A stretch of 64,000 nucleotides of DNA from Gibbsiella quercinecans (GTDB lineage Bacteria > Pseudomonadota > Gammaproteobacteria > Enterobacterales > Enterobacteriaceae): contig NZ_CP014136.1 of assembly GCF_002291425.1 (NCBI RefSeq), forward strand, positions 2,108,001 to 2,172,000, written 5' to 3'. Under the pieces are notes generated by a model, which did no database searches, had not been told where the DNA came from, and was given only the letters and a program-made list of their open reading frames with translations. Below, piece after piece: positions 8,694-17,382 of the stretch (position 1 is its first letter; each line of letters opens with the position of its first letter). The translations under genes and the position numbers were made by a program.

Positions 8694-8731
8694 AAAGCCG
8701 CGCTCTGCTTAACCAACTTCTCACGCCCTGA
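8694..8731 (+). repeat. Right copy of the 38-bp direct repeat (merR 3' end)
   Basis: A near-identical copy of 7077-7114, here without the rest of merR. If an element inserted in the merR 3' end, this copy is the displaced original end and the left copy restores the gene. Confidence 0.7.
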
Positions 8732-8793
8732 GTTTCGCTTTACCCCCAAATCTTTCAGCCACGGGAATGGATCTTACCCAGTCAAAATGAATT

Positions 8794-9708
8794 TTATAAC
8801 AGCGCTAAACGCTGTTTTTGGGTTTCAAGCATCTTTTCTTCGAGCGGGATATAACCTTCGGCACTGTGGGTTTGTGCACCAATCACCGCTTGCCCCGCCG
8901 GCGAGAGAGTGAACGCAAGCCACTCCTTCAGTTGAGGATCCAGTTTGCTGCCAGGCGGCAAATCAAAGTACAAAGAAACGTAACTGGATAAAGGATATAA
9001 GCCCTGATGTACATGCGTTAAAGTCGGCAGATAGTAGCCCGATGAACTGTCCCTGGCTAATGCCACCATTTTAGTCTCCGATTGGTATGCCGCCGCGTTA
9101 AACCAGCCCACACAGCCAATACCGAAGGGATCGTTTGCCACGGCCTCAAGCACGGATTGACGATCGGGTAACGGTTCATAGTGGGGCGGGTACGGCCGTT
9201 CACTTAAATGGAGGTGCCGGAAAGCCGTTGCGTACTTACCATCATCGCGCAGCCCATACACATGGATACGGCGATCTTTGAAATCCCCCGCCAGGCCCAG
9301 CTGCGACCACATACGGATCTCTCCCTCGCTATTTCCTCGCCCAAAGATGGCCTGAACCTGGCTCATCGTCAGCCCATGCAGAGGATTGCGCTGATTAATG
9401 TACAGCGCGGGTGGGCTTTTGGCCCCTGCGCGAGGCCCATGCCCGGTGTAACCGACATGGATTGCCGAAGGGGAATACCCTTTCACGTGGGTAAAGGCAT
9501 CCAGCTCATACTGCCATGGTGCGCGGGAGATAGGCGCAACCCAGCTTGCATTTGCGGCCAGCGCCATAATGGCGGTCGACGAGCCTTCCAGGGTGCATTC
9601 AAAACGAATCTGCGGATGTTGAACCTGGAAGTGTTCGCACCAGGGGATAACCAGCGATGCCATTCCATCATTGCCAATAATGGGCAAAGTGATAATCGAT
9701 TTATTCAT
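8794..9708 (-). CDS. PstS-like (phosphate-binding-type) protein without signal peptide, second of pair
   Basis: A 304-residue protein resembling the PstS-type (type 2 periplasmic-binding) fold: an N-terminal IIGNDGMASLVIPW segment, LEGSSTAIMALAANASWVAP, YINQRNPLHGLTMSQVQAIF and the C-terminal LKEWLAFTLSPAGQAVI (PstS proteins end with a similar FL.S..GQ). The N-terminus MNKSIITLPIIGNDGMA has no hydrophobic signal sequence, so the protein should stay in the cytoplasm unless exported another way. It overlaps the upstream paralogue by 4 bases (ATGA), so translation is coupled. Its ligand is unknown. No permease or ATPase gene is nearby. Confidence 0.65.
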   Translation of the reverse strand: MNKSIITLPIIGNDGMASLVIPWCEHFQVQHPQIRFECTLEGSSTAIMALAANASWVAPISRAPWQYELDAFTHVKGYSPSAIHVGYTGHGPRAGAKSPPALYINQRNPLHGLTMSQVQAIFGRGNSEGEIRMWSQLGLAGDFKDRRIHVYGLRDDGKYATAFRHLHLSERPYPPHYEPLPDRQSVLEAVANDPFGIGCVGWFNAAAYQSETKMVALARDSSSGYYLPTLTHVHQGLYPLSSYVSLYFDLPPGSKLDPQLKEWLAFTLSPAGQAVIGAQTHSAEGYIPLEEKMLETQKQRLALL

Positions 9709-10607
9709 GAACCGTGTTCCATCTGCTGAGATTGAGACTTGATTAATTCGCTGGATAACGCGGCATAGCGCGGGTGGGCACTGACTATTTCCTGGCCCGC
9801 CGGCGAAAGAATGAACGCTGCAAATTGCGTAATGTGGGAACTGAGTTTGCCGTTCTGGTCTTTTGGCAAGTACAACTGCAAATAACGTGTTAATGGATAG
9901 GCGCCGCTCAGCATGTCATCCCGCGTGGCGGCGGTGATATGCCCGTTGCCATCCGACAGGGGCAAGGCACGGACGCAATCACTGTCCCGCCCGGATTCAG
10001 CGATCCCGATTCCGGCAGGCATGTTCTCAAGTTTCCCCAGCAGAGCATCGGTATCGGCGACATACTCCCCAGCCCAGCTCGCGAGTCGCTGATCAAAGTG
10101 ATGCTGACTGAGATAAACACTTAATGGCGCGGTTTCAGGCAAACGCAAAGGATAAATACTGGTTTCCTGTAGCGGTGAAGCCATATCGATTTGCCCCCAG
10201 CATGAATAATCACCCTGCGGGTTTCCATTGGTAAAAATCTGGCTAAGTTGCTGCAAGGTAAGGTGCGAAAGCGTATTTGATCGGTGTACATAAACGGAAG
10301 GCGTGGCGGGTGCGCACAGGCCTATTTTGATGGCGAACGGCTGGCTGTTGATGAGCTTACGATAAGGCACGCTCTCAAAAGGCGCCATTTCACGCTCCAG
10401 CATTGCCAAAGACGCCTGGCCCGTCATAAGAAATGCAAATACGGCGGGTTCACCGACAGCAACATAAGCGCAGTCGATATCGCTGTTTAGTTGGCGAAAC
10501 GCTGCAACGAGATTGGCCGCCAGATCGCTGCTATGTGCACAAGACGCCAGTTTGAGCGTTTCGGCATCGGCTGGCGCCAGATAAGGTGTATAGGTTTCTG
10601 AACTCAT
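9705..10607 (-). CDS. PstS-like protein without signal peptide, first of pair
   Basis: A 300-residue paralogue of the next gene, with the same order of elements: VAVGEPAVFAFLMTGQASLAM, VYVHRSNTLSHLTLQQLSQI followed by FTNG, and QFAAFILSPAGQEIV. The PstS-like lobe pattern is present, but the start (MSSETYTPYLAPADAETLKL) is hydrophilic and no signal peptide is seen. A perfect 14-bp palindrome lies 24 bases upstream. The function is not recognisable. Two cytoplasmic binding-protein-like subunits made in equal amounts suggest a heterodimer or a sensor, but this is inference. Confidence 0.6.
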   Translation of the reverse strand: MSSETYTPYLAPADAETLKLASCAHSSDLAANLVAAFRQLNSDIDCAYVAVGEPAVFAFLMTGQASLAMLEREMAPFESVPYRKLINSQPFAIKIGLCAPATPSVYVHRSNTLSHLTLQQLSQIFTNGNPQGDYSCWGQIDMASPLQETSIYPLRLPETAPLSVYLSQHHFDQRLASWAGEYVADTDALLGKLENMPAGIGIAESGRDSDCVRALPLSDGNGHITAATRDDMLSGAYPLTRYLQLYLPKDQNGKLSSHITQFAAFILSPAGQEIVSAHPRYAALSSELIKSQSQQMEHGS

Positions 10608-10630
10608 TTGCCTGTTCGATTCCTCAAAAT

Positions 10631-10644
10631 GTGAAAATTTTCAC
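10631..10644. promoter_or_regulatory. Perfect 14-bp palindrome upstream of PstS-like pair
   Basis: GTGAAAATTTTCAC is self-complementary and lies 24 bases before the start codon of the first PstS-like gene. The position suits a repressor site or a 5'-UTR element. The cognate factor is unknown. Confidence 0.4.
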
Positions 10645-10670
10645 CTAACTGGCTATCGGTAAAGATAATT

Positions 10671-10797
10671 TATACCCAAAATAATTCGAGTTGCAGGAAG
10701 GCGGCAACGCAGTGAGTCCCCAAGAGCTTACTTGAGTAAGTGACTGGGGTGAGCGAGGAAAGCCAACGCATCTGCAACTTGAAGTATGAAGGGTATA
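10671..10797. repeat. ERIC (intergenic repeat unit) element, 127 bp
   Basis: It starts TATACCC and ends GGGTATA, is exactly 127 bases long, and contains the conserved central GAGTAAGTGACTGGGG followed by GTGAGCG. The ends are complementary (ATTCGAGTTGCAG / CTGCAACTTGAAGTA), so the transcript folds into a long stem. This is the enterobacterial ERIC/IRU repeat, present only in intergenic DNA. Confidence 0.92.
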
Positions 10798-11118
10798 GAA
10801 GCAGAGAGGAGAACATCCAGCGCCATACGTAATGATTTCCATTCGCATTATGTTGTTGAAAATAATCATGATGTAGAACGATGTAGTAGTCAAATTCAAG
10901 GCTAGCTACAGTCGTCGAATTCTTTCCCGATTTCTTTTCCACATTTTTTCTTGGGGCAAGCTATAACACCCGAATTGCGAATACCAATGCAATGTTCAGA
11001 GCTACCGTTAATAACGTGACGGATAAACGCTACTGGAGTGCGGCAGGCAGTAGCCAGTTAGCGGTAGGCATGCCCCGGACTTTCGTTCTCTCTTCTTCAT
11101 TTGAATTTTAATCGCGCG
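10798..11118. other. Intergenic stretch with no recognised gene
   Basis: About 320 bases between the ERIC element and the hairpin after the efflux operon. Short frames only; no motif recognised. Confidence 0.4.
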
Positions 11119-11144
11119 ATGGCAGGAGAGTTATCTCCTGCCAT
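11119..11144 (-). terminator. Hairpin at the 3' end of the efflux operon
   Basis: Perfect 11-bp arms ATGGCAGGAGA / TCTCCTGCCAT with a 4-base loop. On the minus strand it is followed by an AT-rich but not pure-T tract, so it is a plausible though weak intrinsic terminator. Confidence 0.5.
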
Positions 11145-11319
11145 TACGTGCTTGAGCAGAAATTATTTTTATACCTAAACGCCCCACATTATCTTTTCTG
11201 TCGCGGGTGATGGCTGAATCACCACACGTAATCCAGGCGCTTTCGAGCCGCTGAACAACGTGATACGGCTTACCATTAAAAAACGCAACGTGTTGAGAAA
11301 AAGACGGTGTGGCCGGCAA
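11131..11319 (-). CDS. Possible small protein downstream of emrB (uncertain)
   Basis: A 62-codon frame opening with TTG 16 bases after emrB. The sequence FFNGKPYHVVQRLESAWITC is not low-complexity and the stop lies in the loop of the downstream hairpin, so it could be the last gene of the operon. Against it: no ATG, no good ribosome site, and no family recognised. An ATG overlapping the emrB stop (TGATG) opens a different 19-codon frame. Confidence 0.3.
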   Translation of the reverse strand: MPATPSFSQHVAFFNGKPYHVVQRLESAWITCGDSAITRDRKDNVGRLGIKIISAQARNGRR

Positions 11320-11334
11320 GCCAGGCTGGTTGCA

Positions 11335-12858
11335 TCAGTGAGCGCCGCCGCCGCTGAACTGCGGACGAGCGAACCAGATTAATATCAGCAGAACCAGGAA
11401 CGCCCCTCCGGATAACCAGAAGATCTCGTTGGCCGAAATAATCAGCCCCTGATTCGTGATCTCTCTCGCTATCCAGCTGGATGCCTGTTGGTGACTCATG
11501 CCCTTGCCTTCGAGTTGCTGATAGAGTTGTGTCGCCGCCGGATTAAACGGCGTGATGTTTTCCGTTAGCTGCGCATGATGCAGCGACTCACGGTTTGACC
11601 ACATCGTCGTCGTAATCGACGTACCGATTGACCCCATTAGAATACGGATAAAGTTCGACAAGCTGGATGCCCCCGCCATACGTTCCGGCGGTAACCCGGA
11701 AAAAATAATGGTGGTCAGCGGCATGAAGAAGCAGCCCACGGCGAAACCCTGAATAAACTGCGGCCACGCGGAAGCACCAAAATCCATTGCCGGTTCAAAC
11801 GTATATGCACGCCAGAAGAAACAGTAGGCATACATAATAAAGCTGAACGTCACCAACTTGCGCATATCCAGACGGTGCGAAAAGCGGCCAATAACCGGTG
11901 ATATCAGAATCGGCAATATCCCGACCGGTGCCGATGCCAACCCCGCCCAAGTGGCGGTATACCCATAGACTACCTGCAATAACTGCGGCAGCAACACAAG
12001 CGAGCTAACATAGAGCATGAAGGCCAGGCTGATACACAGCACGCCGATGGTGAAATTTCGGGATTTAAACAACGATAAATCGACTATCGGGTGGTCGTCC
12101 GTCAGCTCCCAGACCACGAGGAAGCAAAGCGCGACCACGGCCACGATTGCCAGCACGATAATTTCGGTCGAGTTAAACCAGTCGAGCTCCTTACCCTGAT
12201 CGAGCATCACCTGTAATGCGCCGATCCCCAGCACAAGAAGCATTAAGCCGACACAGTCGATCGGGCGGATCTGCGTCGCAGTTTCGCGGCCCTTCAGCGT
12301 TTTCAGCGTCACGAATACAACCGCAATGCCGATCGGCACGTTGATAAAGAAGATCCAGCCCCAGTGATAGTTATCACTGATGTATCCACCGAGGATAGGC
12401 CCACAAATCGGGGCGACGATCACCGTCATCGACCAGAGTGCCAGCGCGGTACTTCGCTTAGCCGGCGGATAGTTATTCAGCAACAGACTTTGCGACAGCG
12501 GGATCAGCGGGCCGGCCACCACACCCTGTATCACACGGAAGAAAATCAGCATTCCCAGGCTATTGGATATACCACACAGCCAAGAGGCGACGGCAAACAG
12601 CCCGGTCGACCACAGGAATAGTTTAACCTCACCGATGCGCTTTGCCAGCCAACCGGTGATCGGGATCGAGATGGCGTTTGCCACCCCGAACGACGTGATA
12701 ACCCAGGTGCCCTGAGAGTTCGAAGCACCAAGATTCCCGGCAATGGTTGGGATCGCCACGTTGGCGATCGTCGAATCCAGAACCTGCATAAAAGTAGCCA
12801 TAGACAAAGCCACCGTCATCCAAGCCAGCGGGGCACCTACCAGCGGTTTATTTGCCAC
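11335..12858 (-). CDS. emrB: EmrB-type MFS drug efflux protein (DHA2, 14 TM)
   Basis: A 507-residue inner-membrane H+-antiporter that closely follows E. coli EmrB, including FMQVLDSTIANVAIPTIAGN, the TWVITSFGVANAISIP segment, motif C-like GPILGGYISDNYHWGW and the C-terminus ending GGGAH. EmrB forms a tripartite pump with EmrA and an outer-membrane channel and expels hydrophobic or acidic compounds. It lies 17 bases after the adaptor gene in an operon that begins with its own outer-membrane channel gene, unlike the E. coli emrRAB arrangement. The promoter carries the palindrome shared with avrD and tetR, so the physiological cargo may be a product of that cluster (inference). Confidence 0.92.
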   Translation of the reverse strand: MANKPLVGAPLAWMTVALSMATFMQVLDSTIANVAIPTIAGNLGASNSQGTWVITSFGVANAISIPITGWLAKRIGEVKLFLWSTGLFAVASWLCGISNSLGMLIFFRVIQGVVAGPLIPLSQSLLLNNYPPAKRSTALALWSMTVIVAPICGPILGGYISDNYHWGWIFFINVPIGIAVVFVTLKTLKGRETATQIRPIDCVGLMLLVLGIGALQVMLDQGKELDWFNSTEIIVLAIVAVVALCFLVVWELTDDHPIVDLSLFKSRNFTIGVLCISLAFMLYVSSLVLLPQLLQVVYGYTATWAGLASAPVGILPILISPVIGRFSHRLDMRKLVTFSFIMYAYCFFWRAYTFEPAMDFGASAWPQFIQGFAVGCFFMPLTTIIFSGLPPERMAGASSLSNFIRILMGSIGTSITTTMWSNRESLHHAQLTENITPFNPAATQLYQQLEGKGMSHQQASSWIAREITNQGLIISANEIFWLSGGAFLVLLILIWFARPQFSGGGAH

Positions 12859-12875
12859 AGAGGCCTCCAGAAATG

Positions 12876-14051
12876 TTAGCCTGCATTGGCATGAATGACG
12901 TCAGCAATGATGGCATTGACCGGCGCCAGATCCAGCGTCAGAGCGGATGTCTGATACAGCGGTTCTGTACGGACCGTATCCGCCAGCACCCGACCATCCC
13001 GGTTCTGGGTGTCGACAGTGACCAGCGCGGACAAACCGATGCGCAGCGGGTGTTCCGCCACTTCCCGATCGTTTAGCTCAATACGCACCGGCAGACGCTG
13101 AACCACTTTGATCCAGTTGCCGGTGGCGTTCTGAGCCGGTAACAGTGAGAACGCACTGCCGGTGCCCATGTCGATACCGACCACTTTGCCGGAATATTTT
13201 ACGTTATCGCCATACATATCGCTGACGACGGTAGCGACCTGACCAATGCGCATATTTTTCAATTGCGTTTCTTTAAAATTGGCATCAACCCAAATGTGGT
13301 GGGCGGGTACAACAGCCATCAAAGACGTGGACGGTGTGATCCGCTGGCCAACCTGTATGGCGCGGCGCGATACAAAACCCTCTATCGGACTGCGAACTTT
13401 GGTACGTTGCAGGGCAAGCCACGCATCACGAAGCTGAGCAGCGGCCCGCAAAACCTGTGGCTGCTGCGCAACGGGCGTATTCAATACCATCGCCTGATTG
13501 GCGTTGTATTGCTGAACGGCGACATCGTATTGCGCTTTGGCCGTTTCCACGGCATCGCGAGCGTGTTGCAGTTCTTCACGGCCAATCGCATCAACATTCC
13601 CCAGCACAATGCGGCGTTTCAGGTCTGTTTGCGCCTGTTGCCATTGAGTCTGACGCAGCGTGATATTCGCCAGATACTGTTTGCCGTTAATGATCAACTG
13701 ATGCGTTTGGCGCACGCTGTTTGCCAACGCCGTTTTAGCGCGCTCAAAAGCCTGTTCAGCATCGGTCGGTTCGATAGACGCCAGCACGTCGCCTTTTTTC
13801 ACAAAGTCGGTGTTGTCGAAGTTAACGTCGGTCACGCTGCCCGACACCTGAGCCATAATCTGAACCTGATTACCGGCAACATACGCATCATCAGTAGACT
13901 CGAAATGACGTAAAACCAGTAGCCAGTAAAACAGGTAGGCGATGGCGATAATAATGAAAATCCCGGTTAACAAAAGCATCGCGATTTTCCGCGTTTTCTT
14001 TTTATTTTTCGGAGCTTGCGGTGTTGCCTGAGTTTCGGCATGTGCGCTCAT
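12876..14051 (-). CDS. emrA: EmrA-type membrane-fusion adaptor
   Basis: A 391-residue HlyD/EmrA adaptor: a cytoplasmic basic stretch (KNKKKTRK), one membrane anchor (IAMLLLTGIFIIIAIAYLFY), then lipoyl halves (STDDAYVAGNQVQIMAQVSG and RSPIEGFVSRRAIQVGQR) around a coiled-coil hairpin, and the barrel segment IWVDANFKETQLKNMRIGQ. The ATG at 14051 was chosen over a GTG four codons upstream because GGAGAAG lies just before it. It bridges the channel protein encoded upstream and EmrB encoded downstream. Confidence 0.92.
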   Translation of the reverse strand: MSAHAETQATPQAPKNKKKTRKIAMLLLTGIFIIIAIAYLFYWLLVLRHFESTDDAYVAGNQVQIMAQVSGSVTDVNFDNTDFVKKGDVLASIEPTDAEQAFERAKTALANSVRQTHQLIINGKQYLANITLRQTQWQQAQTDLKRRIVLGNVDAIGREELQHARDAVETAKAQYDVAVQQYNANQAMVLNTPVAQQPQVLRAAAQLRDAWLALQRTKVRSPIEGFVSRRAIQVGQRITPSTSLMAVVPAHHIWVDANFKETQLKNMRIGQVATVVSDMYGDNVKYSGKVVGIDMGTGSAFSLLPAQNATGNWIKVVQRLPVRIELNDREVAEHPLRIGLSALVTVDTQNRDGRVLADTVRTEPLYQTSALTLDLAPVNAIIADVIHANAG

Positions 14052-14075
14052 GATCTTCTCCACATGTGTCTATTA

Positions 14076-15530
14076 TTATGATTTTTGGCCCGCTGCTGGG
14101 GCCTGATAGCCGCCCCCAAGCGCACGGATGAGACGGATTTTTGCCTGCATCAACTGACTGCTGGCGCGAAGTTGCGCCTGTTGTTGTTGCTGAAACGCTG
14201 ACTGGCTGCTTAAGAGTTCATCCCTGCCGATGATGCCCGCGCGATATCTTGCATCCGAAACGCGATACACCTCTTCAAGCGATTTCGCGGCAGAAGATGC
14301 CTGCTGCCATTGTTCGACACGGCTTTTCGACAGGGTTATGGCATCCGCAGTTTGTTGGATGGCGTTCAGGATGGTCTGGTTATACGACTCGACGGACTGA
14401 TCAAATAACGCGGACTCTTCGCCCAGCCTGGAGCGCAAAGCCCCTGCGTGGAAAATCGGCAGCGAAATTGCTGGCATGATGTTCCAGGCTTTACTGGCGG
14501 CCTCCAGAAGATTCGGGCTGGTGCCTCCGTAATGGGTGGTCGTCAAACCACCAAAGGCACTGATAGAAAGGCTTGGATAAAACGCTTTTTTTGCTGCGCT
14601 GACACGTTGGGCATAGGCTTCCACCAGATCACGCTGTGCGGTAATGTCAGGTCGTTTGCCTAGTAAATCCAGCGTCAATTCGCCTTTCGGCGCCAGTGCG
14701 TCAGGTGACGGCAGCGTAACGGCGTGTAGCCCGTTCATCGCATCCGGACCCCGCCCCGCCAGTGCGGAAAGCTGATGTCTCAATTGTTCGGTTTGTGATA
14801 ACAGACCAATGATCTGCTGTTTGGCACTATCGGCCTGAGCCCGCGTTTGCTGTGGGATGTCAATGCCATACACACCGGCCTGATACTGCGCTTTACGCAA
14901 ATCGACCAGACGCTGATGGTTATCCACTTCCTGTTGCAAGACGTCCTGCAAAGCCAGGTTGGCCTGCAACTGATAATAGGCTGACGCCACCGCACAGGTC
15001 AGCGTCAGAGCGGCTTCGGCCTGTTCAGCACGGGTGGAATCCACCTGTGCCTTCGCGGCATTCACCTGATCGCGGTATTTTCCCCACCAGTCAAATTCAT
15101 AGCTCAGATTCAGCCCGAGGCTGTTTCTGTTGTCGTAAATCGGCGCTTCAGGGTAGCTGGTCAGGAACGGCGGAATCGTGTTTTTCGCCACACGTTCACG
15201 TCGCATTGAACCATTTAAATCCAGATAAGGGCCGTTGGCCGCATCGGCCTCGCCCATCACGCTTTGCGCTTCCCGCACGCGGGCCGCTGCCTGACGTAAT
15301 GATGGCGAGTTTTGCAACGTCGTTATCATCAGCGTCTCGAGCTGCGGGTCATTTAAACTACGCCACCACTGTGGGCCGATGGTCAGAGAACTGTGCGTTG
15401 CCTGCTGCAGATGAAGCTGTTGCGTATCGAACAGCGACGACTGAGGAGCAATATTGTTATTGGCGGCGCAGCCGGCCAAAATGACAATGGCAAACAGCGG
15501 CGCAAACCGCCAGCATGCTTGGTGTGACAT
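14076..15530 (-). CDS. Outer-membrane efflux channel lipoprotein (NodT/OprM type)
   Basis: A 484-residue TolC-like lipoprotein. The lipoprotein signal ends in the lipobox LAGC (Cys about 21). Two outer-membrane-factor repeats follow, with the NodT-family segments WWRSLNDPQLETLM, SYEFDWWGKYRDQVNAAKAQ and LGKRPDITAQRDLVEAYAQR. It is the first gene of a channel-adaptor-pump operon. Transcription should start about 150 bases upstream, at the promoter overlapping the shared palindrome. Because the operon carries its own channel, the pump need not borrow TolC. Confidence 0.92.
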   Translation of the reverse strand: MSHQACWRFAPLFAIVILAGCAANNNIAPQSSLFDTQQLHLQQATHSSLTIGPQWWRSLNDPQLETLMITTLQNSPSLRQAAARVREAQSVMGEADAANGPYLDLNGSMRRERVAKNTIPPFLTSYPEAPIYDNRNSLGLNLSYEFDWWGKYRDQVNAAKAQVDSTRAEQAEAALTLTCAVASAYYQLQANLALQDVLQQEVDNHQRLVDLRKAQYQAGVYGIDIPQQTRAQADSAKQQIIGLLSQTEQLRHQLSALAGRGPDAMNGLHAVTLPSPDALAPKGELTLDLLGKRPDITAQRDLVEAYAQRVSAAKKAFYPSLSISAFGGLTTTHYGGTSPNLLEAASKAWNIMPAISLPIFHAGALRSRLGEESALFDQSVESYNQTILNAIQQTADAITLSKSRVEQWQQASSAAKSLEEVYRVSDARYRAGIIGRDELLSSQSAFQQQQQAQLRASSQLMQAKIRLIRALGGGYQAPAAGQKS

Positions 15531-15674
15531 ATAGGTTACCTGAACAGAAAATCAAAAAATTTACGCGGTGCCGCGTTGGTTTCTATAGCGTCACTGCATC
15601 TGAAATGACCGCCCCGAATCCGCAAATGACAAGACTGGTCTTCATGTCTAAATTCCTTTATCATGAGCAAAACT

Positions 15675-15722
15675 AACTACAACGTTGGAGTTTAATTTAG
15701 TGCTATTTTCAATAAATGACAA
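15675..15722 (-). promoter_or_regulatory. Efflux-operon promoter with TetR-type palindrome (operator 1)
   Basis: On the minus strand: -35 TTGTCA (15717-15722), a 17-base spacer, -10 TAAATT (15694-15699), then one base, then the palindrome 15675-15692 (plus strand AACTACAACGTTGGAGTT). The predicted start of transcription falls inside the palindrome, so a bound protein would block initiation. The same 18-mer design recurs at 18701-18718 and 22861-22878. Confidence 0.78.
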
Positions 15723-16104
15723 CTACCTTTGAACAAAAGGTAAGAGATACTGAAGATGCTAAACCTAGGATTTCACAAATGTCTGCAGTTAAGTTTGAAG
15801 GCACAAAATCCATTGAAGGTTTTGTTGACCACCAATACCTACCTGCGAGACGCTCTCTCACGGTTAAGGACAACTATGAATGTCGTGTTAAGCATATATA
15901 GGCTGAAATCCAAAAGTGTTAATTTTTAAATTAGGGGGAGGGAATCCATTCACATAAATTAAACAATATAACCAAATATAAATAAATGGCATAAAAATTA
16001 GAATCTTATGAGCGCTTTTCAATAAGAAAATTAGAATAACTTTCGCACACAATTTTCCGTCAGCGCTCTATTGATTATCGAATAAAAATACATCGGATAA
16101 AACT
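15723..16104. other. AT-rich intergenic region before the P-loop gene
   Basis: No gene is supported. A 61-codon frame (15716-15901) begins inside the -35 box of the opposite-strand promoter and matches no family known to me. The right half is very AT-rich and probably holds the promoter for the P-loop gene, although no convincing -35/-10 pair was picked. Confidence 0.4.
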
Positions 16105-16818
16105 ATGAAAATTGCAATCTCAGGTACTTACTCATCGGGAAAAACTTTCACCGCGATGGTTCTAGCTCATTACACAGGTGTACCTCGTCTCCTTTCAAAA
16201 ACAATGAGAGAGATAATGCCGGGGCTGATACCCGGGAAACGCCTTGCGGAAGTATCACCTGAGGAATTTCTGCATTTAGTGATTGCACGTCATATTGGTC
16301 GAGTGGAGTGTGAAATTATGCAAGGCTCCAGCTACATATCAGATGGCACTTCATTACAGGAACTGTTATATGGCGAAGCACGGCTAGTACATGGCATTAA
16401 TCCGTCAGTCGGTACCAAAGAAAATGGTCAATACGCTACAGACATTCCATTCTTTGCTCGGGTATTGAAGGAAATTAGTCGCTCTTTGAAAGCTCATGTA
16501 GCCAAGACATATGACATATTTTTCCATCTCAAACATGAACTACCGCTTACAGCTGATGGTCATCGTCCGATGAATGCTGATTTCCGGGATTTAGTTGATC
16601 AACGTTTACTGGAAATACTGAATGAAATTGGAATTCCATATGTAATAGTAAGTGGTGATGTAGAGCAAAGAGTTAAAACGATATCTGAGAATCTAAATTT
16701 AAAACCAGTGATGTCTATTACGGAGGCGATTGAACGTGCCACACTAGATTACAAAGCACAAGACCTTCGCTTTGAAGAAGAACGTTCAAAAAACGCACAC
16801 ATGATGAATTCTCATTGA
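16105..16818 (+). CDS. P-loop NTPase / small-molecule-kinase-like protein (NadR/AAA_28-like)
   Basis: A 237-residue protein with an N-terminal Walker A GTYSSGKTF (residues 7-15) and features of kinase-like P-loop proteins: SKTMREIMPGLIPGKRL, ISDGTSLQELLYGEARLVHG (a Walker B-like or substrate segment) and a lid-like DGHRPMNADFRDLVDQRLL. The C-terminus is charged and probably helical. The fold class suggests phosphoryl transfer to a small molecule, but the substrate cannot be read. It is AT-rich and sits in the avrD neighbourhood, convergent with the HAD phosphatase gene. Kinase and phosphatase acting on the same pathway intermediate is one possibility (inference). Confidence 0.7.
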   Translation: MKIAISGTYSSGKTFTAMVLAHYTGVPRLLSKTMREIMPGLIPGKRLAEVSPEEFLHLVIARHIGRVECEIMQGSSYISDGTSLQELLYGEARLVHGINPSVGTKENGQYATDIPFFARVLKEISRSLKAHVAKTYDIFFHLKHELPLTADGHRPMNADFRDLVDQRLLEILNEIGIPYVIVSGDVEQRVKTISENLNLKPVMSITEAIERATLDYKAQDLRFEEERSKNAHMMNSH

Positions 16819-16924
16819 TAATAACTAAGGAGAGGATTAAAATGGTTCTATCGCATGAAAGCGTTGGCAGGTAACATGCTATTTTTTTGAGATACTGCCG
16901 GCCCTTGTATCTGATCAGGGTCAA

Positions 16925-16957
16925 AAGCCCAACCGCACAAAACGTACGGTTGGGCTT
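16925..16957 (-). terminator. Hairpin between the convergent P-loop and HAD genes
   Basis: Perfect 11-bp arms AAGCCCAACCG / CGGTTGGGCTT with an 11-base loop. On the minus strand it is followed by TTTTG, a short T-run, and on the plus strand by an AT-rich stretch. It could stop transcripts from both sides. Confidence 0.55.
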
Positions 16958-17382
16958 CTAAATAATATATGCACACCGGTCCGACATGAATTGGCCACAT
17001 ACCTTTTGACTCTGACGAAGTCGTCAAATACGATATGTGAATTTATACTGTATTCTGTATAAATGCTTTTTCTCGGGAGTAACCGTCCAGATACCAAATT
17101 CCATAAAACAGCTGATCATCGCCATGTGCCACTCCCTCGGCGGCATAGTCCGTTTTCCATTATGCCGCCTGGATAACCCGCCTCACCAGTTTTTTTTGCA
17201 ATAACTCCCTTGATACTCAAGGTCTCTAGTCATGGAATGTGCTGGTTGAGTTTTTATAATCTTAAGGAATGGCAATCGTACATCAGCCTTAGATACATAA
17301 AAACATGATTGCTCTGCGCTTGTTTACACGTTCTAAAAAACAGATGATAAATTGACGGTCACCTATCCTTCATACTCTAATA
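16958..17382. other. Intergenic region with two inverted repeats, no gene
   Basis: It holds ATTTATAC-N8-GTATAAAT (17041-17064) and GGCGGCATA-N13-TATGCCGCC (17139-17169). A fragmentary minus-strand reading (AAEGVAHGDDQLFYGIWYLD) looks coding-like but is short and interrupted; no family is recognised. Probably remnant DNA. Confidence 0.35.

Noticed and set aside
15716..15901. A 61-codon plus-strand frame next to operator 1
   Set aside because: Its ATG overlaps the -35 box of the efflux promoter, there is no ribosome site and no recognised family.
16842..16874. Ten-codon frame with a good ribosome site (AAGGAG) after the P-loop gene
   Set aside because: Too short to support as a gene; may be the cut-off start of a lost gene.
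17049..17062. LexA-box-like CTGTATTCTGTAT
   Set aside because: Lacks the CTG-N10-CAG symmetry required for a LexA site.
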